A stretch of DNA of 64,000 bases from Pseudoalteromonas piscicida (GCF_002208135.1 NZ_CP021646.1:3618501-3682500); one strand, 5' to 3'; shown: positions 36,818-44,745, counted from the first letter of the stretch. Numbers and translations are program-made. Notes: generated from the letters alone by a model not told the origin.

Positions 36818-37144
36818 TTATTTCATTGCCTTCATCACTAAAGCCACTGCTAGCAGCCCACCAAAGCCATACAGCACGGTTTTTTGAGGTAAACCGAAAA
36901 CCATTGGCTCTCTAGGCTGCGCCGTTTGGGTTTTTGGCGCATCCACAAGCACAGCCGCGCCATTATCTAGCTCAGCTGTGTTCATGTGCTCTTTTTGGGT
37001 GATCCCATTGGAAGACTTAACCGCTTTTACTTTCTCGTAATCGCCCCACATTTTGAGCGCGTTCCCCAAAAATGAGTTCGCGCCATCCCAAAAGCCACCA
37101 CCGGTATTTGTTGCCGCCACTGTTGGCGCTCCCTCTGGTTGCAT
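36818..37144 (-). CDS. Small virion membrane protein, possible PM2 P3-like
   Basis: 108 residues. The Gly-rich N-terminus (NTGGGFWDGANSFLG) and polar middle precede a C-terminal membrane helix (LYGFGGLLAVALVMKAMK). It is encoded directly after the major capsid gene. In PM2, proteins P3 and P6 link capsid and membrane with comparable size; the analogy rests on position and topology only. Confidence 0.55.
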   Translation of the reverse strand: MQPEGAPTVAATNTGGGFWDGANSFLGNALKMWGDYEKVKAVKSSNGITQKEHMNTAELDNGAAVLVDAPKTQTAQPREPMVFGLPQKTVLYGFGGLLAVALVMKAMK

Positions 37145-37155
37145 AACTCAACCCC

Positions 37156-37964
37156 TTAGAATGTTGATTTCGCGTAATCGTCAAAGTAATGAACGACGAC
37201 TTCAGCGCTGCCCGCTTCCGATGCCTCAACACGTAAGCGCATATCGTTAATGCTGTTGTCTAGTGCCAGCGCGCTAAACACATCACCAGATAAGAACAAG
37301 TCAATGGCGTGAGTATTCGCTCGCGGTGAGCGCCCGCGCTGTTTAAGGTGGTGTTTGTGCAGCGGTGCTGGAATGTGGTCGCGCCATTTCACGTTGTTCA
37401 CGAGAAATTCGGCTGAATCAACCCCGCCTTTTTAATCTCAATCAAGGCAATTTTTGCACCTAATGGGCGTGGTAAGTTCTCAATCTCGTTGATACCCACT
37501 GCAAAGTTGTAGCGAAATGTTCGACGCTTAAACAGCCAACCAGGTGCGCTTGGAGATGACTTTTCAGCAAATGCTTTAATCACTGGCGCTGTGGCATCTT
37601 GGGCAATATCAAACTTAATTTGCACGATAGAAAGCCCCACCGTACCAAGGGAGAAAAAGCGTTGTTCGACCAAAGACGGGTTTAATACACCTTGGATCTC
37701 AGGACGGGCAAAATACAATGTTGCATACCCTGCGGCTTGCTCACGCTTAAAGTAGGCGTTTTCATCCAGTAGATCTTGCAGCGTACCGTACTCGGTAAGT
37801 GTGCGGCCTTGCAGCTCTACACGTAAATTTTTAATTTGCTCGGGCGTGACACCAGAATATTCAAAATGAATTTTCTCGTAAGTACGGCCAACTGGTAGTG
37901 TGACAGATACACTCCCGCCAGCGGCAACGCCAGTTAGGTTATTAAGTGGAGAAACTTCTAACAT
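37156..37964 (-). CDS. Major capsid protein, PM2 P2-like double jelly-roll, broken by one missing base
   Basis: The frame reads through residue ~181 (LGAKIALIEIKKAG) then ends at a premature stop near 37398. One extra base in the C-run 37422-37425 continues the frame as VDSAEFLVNNVKWRD and on to HYFDDYAKSTF, giving exactly 269 residues, the length I recall for PM2 P2. Stretches such as YSGVTPEQIKN, VELQGR and FSLGTVGLSIVQIKFDI closely resemble P2 from memory. The second part also has a GTG start with its own open frame, which is why it looks like two genes. It forms the trimeric capsid building block. Confidence 0.88.
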
Positions 37965-37972
37965 TACGCCCC

Positions 37973-38080
37973 TTAACCTACGATTGTGCGCTTGATTGGA
38001 CGAAGTGCGCGGACGTTAGTTAGTACGGCTAAAACGCCCAAAGTCATACCCACGGACGTTAAAACTGTTTTACTGATCAT
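37973..38080 (-). CDS. Very small phage membrane protein (35 residues)
   Basis: MISKTVLTSVGMTLGVLAVL begins the protein, followed by a basic tail (RALRPIKRTIVG). One membrane helix with a positive C-terminus. AGGT lies 7 bases before ATG 38080, and the stop lies 8 bp before the capsid gene. Short membrane proteins next to the capsid gene are typical of this phage type. It is the first gene after the regulatory region 38100-38195. Confidence 0.6.
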   Translation of the reverse strand: MISKTVLTSVGMTLGVLAVLTNVRALRPIKRTIVG

Positions 38081-38129
38081 GCGATTTACCTATGTGCTTG
38101 AAAAAATCGCTAATTAATAAATCAGCCGT

Positions 38130-38195
38130 TTCGCTCCGCTGTACAATGGTTTTCGCTCCCCCTATAGCGAAAAGAGCGAAATTTTCGCTCTTTTT
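38130..38195. promoter_or_regulatory. Cluster of five TTCGCT/AGCGAA motifs with a hairpin, upstream of the capsid genes
   Basis: TTCGCT at 38130, 38152 and 38184 and its complement at 38166 and 38175. The last two arms form a hairpin AGAGCGAAA / TTTCGCTCT flanked by A4 and T5, 10 bp after the ATPase stop. It probably combines a terminator for the ATPase operon with control of the structural operon. Confidence 0.5.
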
Positions 38196-38204
38196 GTTTC
38201 TTTT

Positions 38205-38993
38205 TTATGCAGCTCGAAGTTGGTCAAAGGTGAGTTTTTTGGCTTGTCCTGTTTTTAAATAGATAACTTTTGGCTCAATGTTGCCTATTCCTCCTTTGTA
38301 TTTCATCAGGTAATAAAGGCGCTCATCTTCGTAGTGAGCGTTTAATTTGCTGAGCTGATAAATGTCTTGCAGATCGGCATCTAGCTCTACCGCAACACGC
38401 TTTGCATCGGCTTGCGCTTCTTGTGCGCCCAATACTTTGCGCGGTGAGTTATTCCAAATGGTTTTTGGTACTTCTTGAGAACGTTGGAAAACCGTATGAA
38501 GTACCACACCAAACTTACGCCCGCCTGTCGCTAGCTCACCAATGATCGAGTCATCTTTACCAACGGTATCGCTTAACTTGGCGAGTTCTTCAATCACAAC
38601 ATGTAGTTCACGGTTCCCGTCTGCCGCTTCCCACATTAGCTGACCAAACCAATACAGTTCGTTTTGTTTGGCCTTTTTCAGTTTTTCGCCCTTCAAGGAT
38701 TTTGGAAAGTCGGGGCTATACGCAACCACAAACTTTTTCCCCGAGCGCCACGCATCCACAAAGGCTTGAGCAAACTGCTTTCTGCTGCTGAAGTGATAAA
38801 CCGCACGGCCACCCAAGCCATTGAAGTGACCGCGCTTGCGGCCATCATATTTATAGTCGCCATATAAATCGAAAATCGCGCATTGCTCGCCGACTAAATC
38901 TAATAGCTTAACGGCCGTTGTTTTACCGCCGCCAGTTCCTGCCAAATAACAAACATGCTTTGCTTTTAAAGCATTGTTAGGGTTAATGGGCAC
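38205..38993 (-). CDS. Packaging ATPase (PM2 P9-like, FtsK/HerA-type fold)
   Basis: 262 residues. Walker A is AGTGGGKTT (about 18-26, K24). Walker B is LHVVIEEL (about 131-138) with two acidic residues. A downstream FQRSQEVPKTIWNNSPRKVLG matches the sensor/arginine region of the A32-PRD1-type packaging ATPases. It drives genome uptake into preformed capsids in membrane-containing phages. It overlaps the preceding gene by 11 bp and ends next to the motif cluster. Confidence 0.88.
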   Translation of the reverse strand: MPINPNNALKAKHVCYLAGTGGGKTTAVKLLDLVGEQCAIFDLYGDYKYDGRKRGHFNGLGGRAVYHFSSRKQFAQAFVDAWRSGKKFVVAYSPDFPKSLKGEKLKKAKQNELYWFGQLMWEAADGNRELHVVIEELAKLSDTVGKDDSIIGELATGGRKFGVVLHTVFQRSQEVPKTIWNNSPRKVLGAQEAQADAKRVAVELDADLQDIYQLSKLNAHYEDERLYYLMKYKGGIGNIEPKVIYLKTGQAKKLTFDQLRAA

Positions 38994-39513
38994 TAACTAC
39001 CTCCTGTTTTTCGCTTTGGTTTTCGCTGCTGCTCTGCTCTTTTTCGTGTGCTTTGATCTGTTTGTAAACTGATATTGCGGCCGTACCAAGCACAAGGCCA
39101 AGTTCAATTTCTTCCTTCCACCTCGCAAACCAAGGCGGCATATCACCTTTGCAATATTTACGAACAACAGGCGTTGCCTTTTCCGCTATTACCTCTCGGG
39201 TGTCATGGTCGATAATGACAGGGGCTTCAATCGTCGATTCAATAAAGTCAGCCAGTGACGACACTCCGTAACCTGCAAGGGCGCTAATATCTGTGTCGGT
39301 CATTGCTTCCGTTTCGCTCACTTCGTCCGCTTGCGGTTCGTGGCTCGACTCAGCGGTGAATTTATCGAGATGGCTGTATTCTTCCACCTGTGGCAATGGC
39401 TGCGACTCCAAGTGCGCAGACTGCGAGCCAGCCCCAAAGGTTAGATCCTCCATGGCTGTCGCTATCGGTGTCTTTTGCATCTCGTTCGGTAGTGATTTCG
39501 CTGGTTCTTGCAT
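38983..39513 (-). CDS. Phage protein of unknown function overlapping the zinc-ribbon gene
   Basis: 176 residues from ATG 39513, with AGGAG 9 bases upstream. The N-terminal 70 residues are acidic and disordered-looking. The C-terminal half has a conserved-looking GDMPPWFARWKEEIELGLVLG followed by a weak hydrophobic segment. The first 152 bp overlap the end of the zinc-ribbon gene in another frame. A start at ATG 39303 would shorten but not abolish the overlap problem; its ribosome site is weaker. It overlaps the ATPase start. Confidence 0.6.
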   Translation of the reverse strand: MQEPAKSLPNEMQKTPIATAMEDLTFGAGSQSAHLESQPLPQVEEYSHLDKFTAESSHEPQADEVSETEAMTDTDISALAGYGVSSLADFIESTIEAPVIIDHDTREVIAEKATPVVRKYCKGDMPPWFARWKEEIELGLVLGTAAISVYKQIKAHEKEQSSSENQSEKQEVVSAH

Positions 39514-39826
39514 CTGCTTTTGCTCCTAGTTCGCTATTGTTTTGCTCAAATGTTGGTGCCCACTCGTCAGGTGCTGTAGTGTGGTGGCTCACCGTTTGCT
39601 CTGGTTCTCTAATTTCGCTTTGTAAAGCTTGTGATTGCTGGCTTTGCTGGGTAATAGCCTTTGCCCATTTCGCTTGTAAATTCGCTCCGCTTCTTTGGTC
39701 TAATCCGCAGTTTTTGCAGTGCAAATACAAAAGCTTTTTGCCATTTTTACGACGGCGAATGCTGGCAAATGTGCCGCAGCCGTCGCACTCAATTACACCT
39801 AATTCCTCGTTACTCGATTTCGCCAT
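39362..39826 (-). CDS. Zinc-ribbon phage protein with C-terminal membrane helix (PM2 P14-like N-terminus?)
   Basis: 154 residues. The N-terminal zinc ribbon (CDGC at about 15-18 and CKNC near 37-40) is followed by a Gln/Ser/Thr-rich linker and a C-terminal helix LWGWLAVCALGVAAIA. PM2 P14 is a TFIIS-like zinc-finger activator of late transcription, and the ribbon plus position before the structural operon fits that role, but a membrane helix would be unusual for it. GGAGG precedes the ATG. It overlaps genes on both sides. Confidence 0.6.
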   Translation of the reverse strand: MAKSSNEELGVIECDGCGTFASIRRRKNGKKLLYLHCKNCGLDQRSGANLQAKWAKAITQQSQQSQALQSEIREPEQTVSHHTTAPDEWAPTFEQNNSELGAKADARTSEITTERDAKDTDSDSHGGSNLWGWLAVCALGVAAIATGGRIQPSR

Positions 39827-39989
39827 AGTGCGCCTCCAAAATTTCTATGCGGCTGACCATTTCATAAAGTAGTGAAACAGTTTCATCTAATACGCTTTCG
39901 GCAAGCTCGATTTTCTTGCCCGCTTTCAACGCTGGTAAGCGCTGCGCTTGTTCTATTTTGTCTTTGATTAATCTAACTCTGTGCTGCAT
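39810..39989 (-). CDS. Small helical phage protein
   Basis: 59 residues starting MQHRVRLIKDKIEQAQRLPA and ending RIEILEAHYGEIE; entirely helical and charged, probably a coiled-coil dimer. Its start lies inside the last codons of the replication gene, and its stop lies inside the zinc-ribbon gene, so it is embedded in a coupled chain. Conserved function unknown; PM2 has a small regulator next to P14, which is a loose analogy. Confidence 0.55.
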   Translation of the reverse strand: MQHRVRLIKDKIEQAQRLPALKAGKKIELAESVLDETVSLLYEMVSRIEILEAHYGEIE

Positions 39990-41934
39990 AACTCATTGAC
40001 TCCTGCATTAGCTGCCCACCGCTAACCCAATAATGGGTAACAGTTTGGTTTCTTTCGTCTGTTTCTTGGTAAGTTGCCCCCCGCATGACTGCTTGGCGAT
40101 GCTCAGGGGGTATTAAAAAGATGGGATCTAACTTATCCCCGTGTCCGACCTGCCAATCATGGACTTGGGTATTACAGTTATTTCCAGTGCTCCAAGGAGA
40201 ATCGCTGTCGCGCTTCTTTAGTAGCCACTGCGTGGCTCTGGTTAAATAAGTCACCCCGTCTGAAACAATTCCAACTACGCGCTTTTTATCCTCGCCATAG
40301 TGGTTAGTGCCGTTGAGTTCTTTGGCAAGCTCAACGGGGCATTCCCGCTCACGGAGCGCACCGCCTAGCAGTTCAATAAATTCTGCAAAACGGCTATTAT
40401 CTGCGGCCTCGAATATCTCTTTTGCAATTTCAGATAGCTTTTCAACGGATTCCTTTGGGACACGGCGAAACTCACGCCAAAGGCCAATGGGTGCGCCACC
40501 GATAAACTGAAATTGACGAATACGCCAACGACTCGCCCACGCAGCCACATTCATCACTATTCCGTTTTCTGGCTCTATTGGCTGGCCTGTTTCGTCATCG
40601 TACATATCATCCATGTGCGCGCCGTTGATGTTCTTAGAAATGTATTTGATGATGTAAGACACAGCATCACCTTTGCTTTTGTCTTCAGGCGTGGCATCAA
40701 AGCGGTTTTTCGCGGCTCCTTGTTCGTCGCCGTCATGTTGTAAAGCATAGCGGCGCAGGGTGTTGGTTACTGTGGGCTCGTCACTCGGCTTCATAAACAG
40801 CACCATGTGCCAATGCGGGGTTGCATCGGCATGAGGCTCAACAATGCGTAAGCCAAACACTTTTACTCTAGCTTTGGATAGTTCAGCACGAACCTTTGCC
40901 CACTGCTTTACCAAATACTCTTGGGTTTCCCGTGGTGAAGCATTGTTGTATTTATCACTGTTGGCATGGTACTTGGACGGTGCCGTGATGGTGTAGAACA
41001 TGCAGGACATGCCTTGTTGTTCTGCCCACTCTTTGTAACCTCTGATCCGCACTATCATTTCAATGCGTCTGATCTCGGGGTTTGAAATAGACCCCTCGAA
41101 TACCTTGGCTAAATCGATGGTGTCGCCGTCTTTGCTTTCCAACTGCATAGACTCGACCCACTCGGCCTGTGACTTTTTGCTGTGGCGAAACTCTTGCACA
41201 GCGTCTTTACTGGCATAAGGGGAGCTCCCTTTTTTGACCTGCCCCATGGTGATATTCAAATGCTCAAGCGTGGTGTCACGCAAACGGTCGAGCTTGCGCA
41301 GCCACCACTTATCACATTGCATGCGGCGAATACCACGTTCTAATCGGTCGGCTAGCAAATGAGTATTGCAACGCTGCCAGTTATCCTCTATTCGCGTGGA
41401 CTTGGCGGCGTTAAACGTTGCTTGGTAAGGCGGCTTTATCCCCTGTGACAAAGTAAAGTCGTGCATTGCGATGTAACCTGCAAATACAAGCTGCTCTAAA
41501 TCTTCCTCTGTCATTGAGTGAGTAAATTCGACAATACCCATTTGCTGGCAGATCGTTGCCAGTTGTTTGGCTTTATCTTTACGGGCTTTTTTACTGTTTA
41601 ATTCGCGGACGGTAAGCGGTGAACGCTCGATAATTTCGCTCACTCGCTCAGTGGTTTTGCGCAGATATATATTGGCAGAACGCTCGGGGTTTTTAGCACT
41701 GCTTGAGTTAAAACGTTTGGCATATTCACGGGCAGCAATGCGGCGCAAACGATTAGTTGGTATTTGCGCCAGACGCTCTTTTACTTGCTCTGCGGTTTTA
41801 TCAAACCCAAACATGCCCCAACAATGAGGCGCAGCCCGTGTAATGGTAATGGGCTGCATCTTGGGGTTGTCGGTATTGGTATCAACCAGCTCCCAGCAAA
41901 TAGGGAGTGAACGAGACTCTGGTGTCACACTCAC
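39973..41934 (-). CDS. Rolling-circle replication initiator (phage gpA / PM2 P12-like, HUH superfamily I)
   Basis: 653 residues. HUH motif H374-x-H376 in TPHWHMVLF, and the two-tyrosine motif Y427-x3-Y431 in YIIKYISKN, characteristic of superfamily I initiators such as phiX174 A and PM2 P12. Upstream helical regions (about 50-260) resemble the replication gene A family. It nicks the circular genome at the origin, which in PM2 lies inside this gene as I recall, and rejoins it. It overlaps the upstream gene by 4 bp. Confidence 0.9.
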   Translation of the reverse strand: MSVTPESRSLPICWELVDTNTDNPKMQPITITRAAPHCWGMFGFDKTAEQVKERLAQIPTNRLRRIAAREYAKRFNSSSAKNPERSANIYLRKTTERVSEIIERSPLTVRELNSKKARKDKAKQLATICQQMGIVEFTHSMTEEDLEQLVFAGYIAMHDFTLSQGIKPPYQATFNAAKSTRIEDNWQRCNTHLLADRLERGIRRMQCDKWWLRKLDRLRDTTLEHLNITMGQVKKGSSPYASKDAVQEFRHSKKSQAEWVESMQLESKDGDTIDLAKVFEGSISNPEIRRIEMIVRIRGYKEWAEQQGMSCMFYTITAPSKYHANSDKYNNASPRETQEYLVKQWAKVRAELSKARVKVFGLRIVEPHADATPHWHMVLFMKPSDEPTVTNTLRRYALQHDGDEQGAAKNRFDATPEDKSKGDAVSYIIKYISKNINGAHMDDMYDDETGQPIEPENGIVMNVAAWASRWRIRQFQFIGGAPIGLWREFRRVPKESVEKLSEIAKEIFEAADNSRFAEFIELLGGALRERECPVELAKELNGTNHYGEDKKRVVGIVSDGVTYLTRATQWLLKKRDSDSPWSTGNNCNTQVHDWQVGHGDKLDPIFLIPPEHRQAVMRGATYQETDERNQTVTHYWVSGGQLMQESMSYAAQS

Positions 41935-42176
41935 AGCACAACCCGTTCATTCATGCGATTGCGGGCGGCCATTGCCAGCGCCGACTTTAATAACTGATTG
42001 CTACGTTCACCATTTTTGCGCGCACGCTGTTCTTGCTCTAGGCGCTTGGCCTCTGCTTCACGCCTTGCCTTGTGCGCCCGAATTTGCGCGCGTAGTTGCT
42101 GCACTTTCATTACTTGGATTTCCCAATGGCTTGGATCAGTGATCAGCTCTTCAACTTCAACAACGGTATGGCTCAT
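41931..42176 (-). CDS. Small phage protein, helical
   Basis: 81 residues from ATG 42176 (MSHTVVEVEELITDPSHWEI). The middle is a long basic helix (QLRAQIRAHKARREAEAKR) that could bind DNA or the initiator. It overlaps the PrtN-like gene by 4 bp upstream and the replication gene by 4 bp downstream. A GGGAG sequence lies 11 bases before the start; the slightly longer frame to 42194 has no ribosome site. No family recognised. Confidence 0.6.
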   Translation of the reverse strand: MSHTVVEVEELITDPSHWEIQVMKVQQLRAQIRAHKARREAEAKRLEQEQRARKNGERSNQLLKSALAMAARNRMNERVVL

Positions 42177-42427
42177 GATTGCACACGCTCCCACTCAGCT
42201 CGGGCGCTGTCGTACTGTGCTTGGAGATAATCAGCCAAATCATTCACGTTAACGAATGTTGGCGCACGCTCAGAGTCACGCATCTTAAATGTAGGAATTG
42301 GAAACTTACCCGCTTTGGCATGTTGCTCAGCGGTCTTTGGGTTTACACCAAAAAACTCTTTGCACACATCCCTTAGCGGAACCACTGGATTATTAAAACG
42401 AGCTAAAAGCGCAAAAGTCATATTCAT
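42173..42427 (-). CDS. PrtN-like (pyocin activator family) regulator
   Basis: 84 residues from ATG 42427, with AAGGA 8 bases upstream. The sequence MNMTFALLARFNNPVVPLRD with FFGVNPKTAEQHAKAGKFPIP and VNVNDLADYLQAQ matches the pyocin-activator PrtN family: a small winged or excisionase-like DNA-binding domain. In Pseudomonas PrtN switches on pyocin genes after DNA damage. Here it heads the early operon between the Cro-like protein and replication genes, so it probably activates or controls phage replication. Confidence 0.75.
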   Translation of the reverse strand: MNMTFALLARFNNPVVPLRDVCKEFFGVNPKTAEQHAKAGKFPIPTFKMRDSERAPTFVNVNDLADYLQAQYDSARAEWERVQS

Positions 42428-42437
42428 CGCTATGTCC

Positions 42438-42635
42438 TTATTTCTCGTGATCAGATAACAGCTCACTTACTGAAACCTGACCATTCGTTAGTTTTGAAAT
42501 TTTGTTGATGTACTTTGCTGGGGCTTGTCCATATTTATTTATCCAATCCCAAACTGAAGCTTGTTTAACACCTAATGCGTTGCCTAGCTTTGTCTGTCCA
42601 CCATACAATTTTACTGCCCTTTTTATACCTTTCAT
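42438..42635 (-). CDS. Cro-like (YdaS-type) repressor
   Basis: 65 residues from ATG 42635. Helix-turn-helix: GGQTKLGNALGVKQASVWDW. This is the YdaS/Cro type found next to CI-like repressors. It is divergent from the LexA/CI-like repressor with an operator-rich 150 bp between them. There is almost no leader: a promoter-like TATTTTAGT lies just before the start and no ribosome site is seen, so the mRNA may be leaderless. A longer frame to 42683 is less likely. Confidence 0.75.
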   Translation of the reverse strand: MKGIKRAVKLYGGQTKLGNALGVKQASVWDWINKYGQAPAKYINKISKLTNGQVSVSELLSDHEK

Positions 42636-42651
42636 AAAAAAACCACTAAAA

Positions 42652-42737
42652 TACTGTCTATGGCGGTAATTTAATACTGCCACGCTGCGGTTGTCAATAC
42701 CCCTTTTCGCTGTAAAATAGCTATTAACGGTAGTTAA
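42652..42737. promoter_or_regulatory. Operator region of the phage genetic switch
   Basis: TACTGTC TAT GGCGGTA (42652-42668) is an imperfect 17-bp palindrome. TACTGCC follows at 42675-42681, and ATTAACGGTAGTTAAA (42723-42738) is another palindrome with a shared ACGGTA core. They lie between divergent Cro-like and CI-like genes. Confidence 0.5.
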
Positions 42738-42787
42738 AGATGATAAAAATATAATTCAGGCTGTTTAAGCACCTATAAGGGACTGTT

Positions 42788-43402
42788 ATGAATATCGGAG
42801 AAAGAATAAGAAATAGACGTAAAGAGTTGGGCTTAACACAAGTGAAGCTATCTGAACTGGCAGATATGGCACAGCAAACACTTCAAAAGCTCGAATCAGG
42901 GAAAAGTCAGACTACAAAAAAACTAGATAAATTAGCAGAAGCTCTTAGCTGTACACCTGAATATTTGCAGTTTGGAGTTGGTGAACTTGATAACGCATCC
43001 ATTGGACCCGAAATTAGAAATAGGCTTCCCTTGATCAGCTGGGTTCAAGCTGGCGCATGGGCTGATATTCAAGAAGTCAGTCAATTAGAAGCCGAACACT
43101 TTCTTTGCCCTGTTAATTGTAGCGATAAATCTTTTGTACTAAGGGTGCAAGGTGTAAGCATGGAACCAAAGTTCCAAGACGGTGATCTGATATTTGTCGA
43201 CCCTGAGGCCGCTTGTGTTCACGGCTCTTATGTAGTGGCAAGACTAGATGACGATAATCAAGCTACCTTTAAGCAGCTAATCATCGAGGGCGGGCAGAAG
43301 TTCTTAAAGGCACTAAATCCCAATTGGCCGGAACAGCTAGTGCCAATTAATGGGAATTGTACTTTGGTTGGTAGAGTTGTTTTTACTGGTAAGTCTCTTT
43401 AA
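42788..43402 (+). CDS. CI/LexA-like phage repressor with S24 autocleavage domain
   Basis: 204 residues. An N-terminal XRE helix-turn-helix (about 5-58: TQVKLSELADMAQQTLQKLE) is followed by a C-terminal S24 domain with likely cleavage bond A88-G89 in WVQAGAW, nucleophile S124 in GVSMEP and K162 in ATFKQL. RecA-stimulated cleavage would induce the prophage under DNA damage. It starts with AAGGGAC upstream. Its stop overlaps the convergent membrane-protein stop (TTAA shared). Confidence 0.92.
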   Translation: MNIGERIRNRRKELGLTQVKLSELADMAQQTLQKLESGKSQTTKKLDKLAEALSCTPEYLQFGVGELDNASIGPEIRNRLPLISWVQAGAWADIQEVSQLEAEHFLCPVNCSDKSFVLRVQGVSMEPKFQDGDLIFVDPEAACVHGSYVVARLDDDNQATFKQLIIEGGQKFLKALNPNWPEQLVPINGNCTLVGRVVFTGKSL

Positions 43403-44169
43403 GCAATACTGTAATCACTTACAAGAATCAGGTAACTGCATAATCCACTCATTAACTGCTGCAATGCTTTCCTCTGTTTTTTTCTCCCTCTCATTTCTAG
43501 GGGGGAAGAAAATTTTCCGACTTTACTACGGCGAATATATTCATACTCTGGTGCTACGTCATATATTTTTGAATAGTAAGCAACCATTCTTTTGGATACA
43601 GTACTTACTACTTCTCTTTGATAATCCCAAACAACTAAGTTGCCACTCGTATTTGCTATTATATAGACACATTTCAAGTCAGAATTTTTCTCTCCCTTTA
43701 GTTCTATCTCAAACCTCTCTAAATAATATCTATTACCATACTGTGTATTAAAGCTACTAAGTGAGAGATATAAAATCATAGCTGTTATCAAAGTAAGTAT
43801 AAAACTATAAACAATAAGGTTAAGGCTAGGATCTTCCCGTTCACCATCATTATTAAATTTATATACATAAGAGTAAGGTTTTTTGTTTAAATTAACTTTG
43901 TATTTTATAGAATTAAATAACAAATATAAAAAGAAAACAAATATAACCATAGTTATAGATGTAAATAATCCATTGGTCGATAGAGTAATTGAATAAATAT
44001 CTGTAACTTCAACAAAGTCAAAAGCTTTAACCCCCCACAATTCGAAATACCTAAAAGTCCAAATATATGAAAGCAAGCTTTCGACTACAAATACAACCCC
44101 TAAAATAACACTCCAGCTATTAGAAAGTGTTTCTAGCTCAGCTTGGTTCTCTTTTATCTTATCAAACAT
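43399..44169 (-). CDS. Prophage accessory membrane protein of unknown function
   Basis: 256 residues, AT-rich, with three membrane helices (about 20-37, 58-87 and 127-146) and a C-terminal cytosolic or periplasmic domain (about 150-256: CVYIIANTSGNLVVWDYQREV ... YSKIYDVAPEYEY). No family recognised. It lies between repressor and attR, on the opposite strand, where lysogenically expressed accessory (moron) genes usually sit. Roles in superinfection exclusion or phage defence are plausible but unproven. Base composition is lower in GC than the phage structural genes. Confidence 0.65.
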   Translation of the reverse strand: MFDKIKENQAELETLSNSWSVILGVVFVVESLLSYIWTFRYFELWGVKAFDFVEVTDIYSITLSTNGLFTSITMVIFVFFLYLLFNSIKYKVNLNKKPYSYVYKFNNDGEREDPSLNLIVYSFILTLITAMILYLSLSSFNTQYGNRYYLERFEIELKGEKNSDLKCVYIIANTSGNLVVWDYQREVVSTVSKRMVAYYSKIYDVAPEYEYIRRSKVGKFSSPLEMRGRKKQRKALQQLMSGLCSYLILVSDYSIA

Positions 44170-44295
44170 TTAGCCTTCCAGATCTGATATGAAAATCATT
44201 TATAATTTAATAAAACGCAGATTCAAGCTTAGCTTAAAATCTATTTAATTATTAGACATGTAATCTGGATATGATAACCAAATTACCATATCTGG

Positions 44296-44745
44296 TTATG
44301 GCTTGCCGCAGTTGATTCTTAGATTAGAGTTGCTTTCGTCAATCAGCGTTACGACATATGGGAATTCACTCTCAAGCTTAGTGTATTGCTCTGCCGTTAG
44401 GCCGGACCAAATATCCTTAATCAAAGCACTTTTATCAAAGATTTTTTCAACCATTACCTTATGTTGAGCGCATGTATTTTGGGTCAAATATTTCGATCGT
44501 CCAACAAACGAGAACTCAACCCCTAAGTGAAAGTCATCTTGATAAACTTTAGTACCACCGTAGTCGAAGTCAGAATTAGGCACAGGTTCGCCTTTCAACC
44601 GCTCATTAAGCAAAAAGCTAAATAGACTAAGTTGCACATAACCAATTTCATATTTGGTAGCTGGTACAGATTTTAGATGATCAATTACACTGATTGCCGA
44701 AGAATTGAAGGAAACGGCCATTAGAAGGATTGCAAAGTACTTCAT
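44296..44745 (-). CDS. Prophage accessory exported protein of unknown function
   Basis: 149 residues with a signal peptide (MKYFAILLMAVSFNSSAIS) and a soluble domain containing two cysteines (CAQHK and a C-terminal INCGKP) that could form a disulfide. No family recognised. It is the gene nearest attR, with the same orientation as the membrane protein at 43399-44169 and a 126-bp gap between them. It may act in the periplasm, possibly with that neighbour. Confidence 0.6.
   Translation of the reverse strand: MKYFAILLMAVSFNSSAISVIDHLKSVPATKYEIGYVQLSLFSFLLNERLKGEPVPNSDFDYGGTKVYQDDFHLGVEFSFVGRSKYLTQNTCAQHKVMVEKIFDKSALIKDIWSGLTAEQYTKLESEFPYVVTLIDESNSNLRINCGKP

Noticed and set aside
37156..37401. 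Separate small gene after the capsid gene
   Set aside because: Its protein continues the P2-like sequence in another frame; it is better explained as the C-terminal part of the capsid protein.
37431..37437. A-rich run T-AAA-AAG before the capsid break as a programmed slippery site
   Set aside because: The first base is T, so the classical A-AAA-AAG heptamer is not formed, and other genes show the same homopolymer loss.
39390..39872. 160-codon + strand frame opposite the zinc-ribbon gene
   Set aside because: It is the antisense shadow of the overlapping minus-strand genes; codon content is Ser/Cys-rich and low-complexity.
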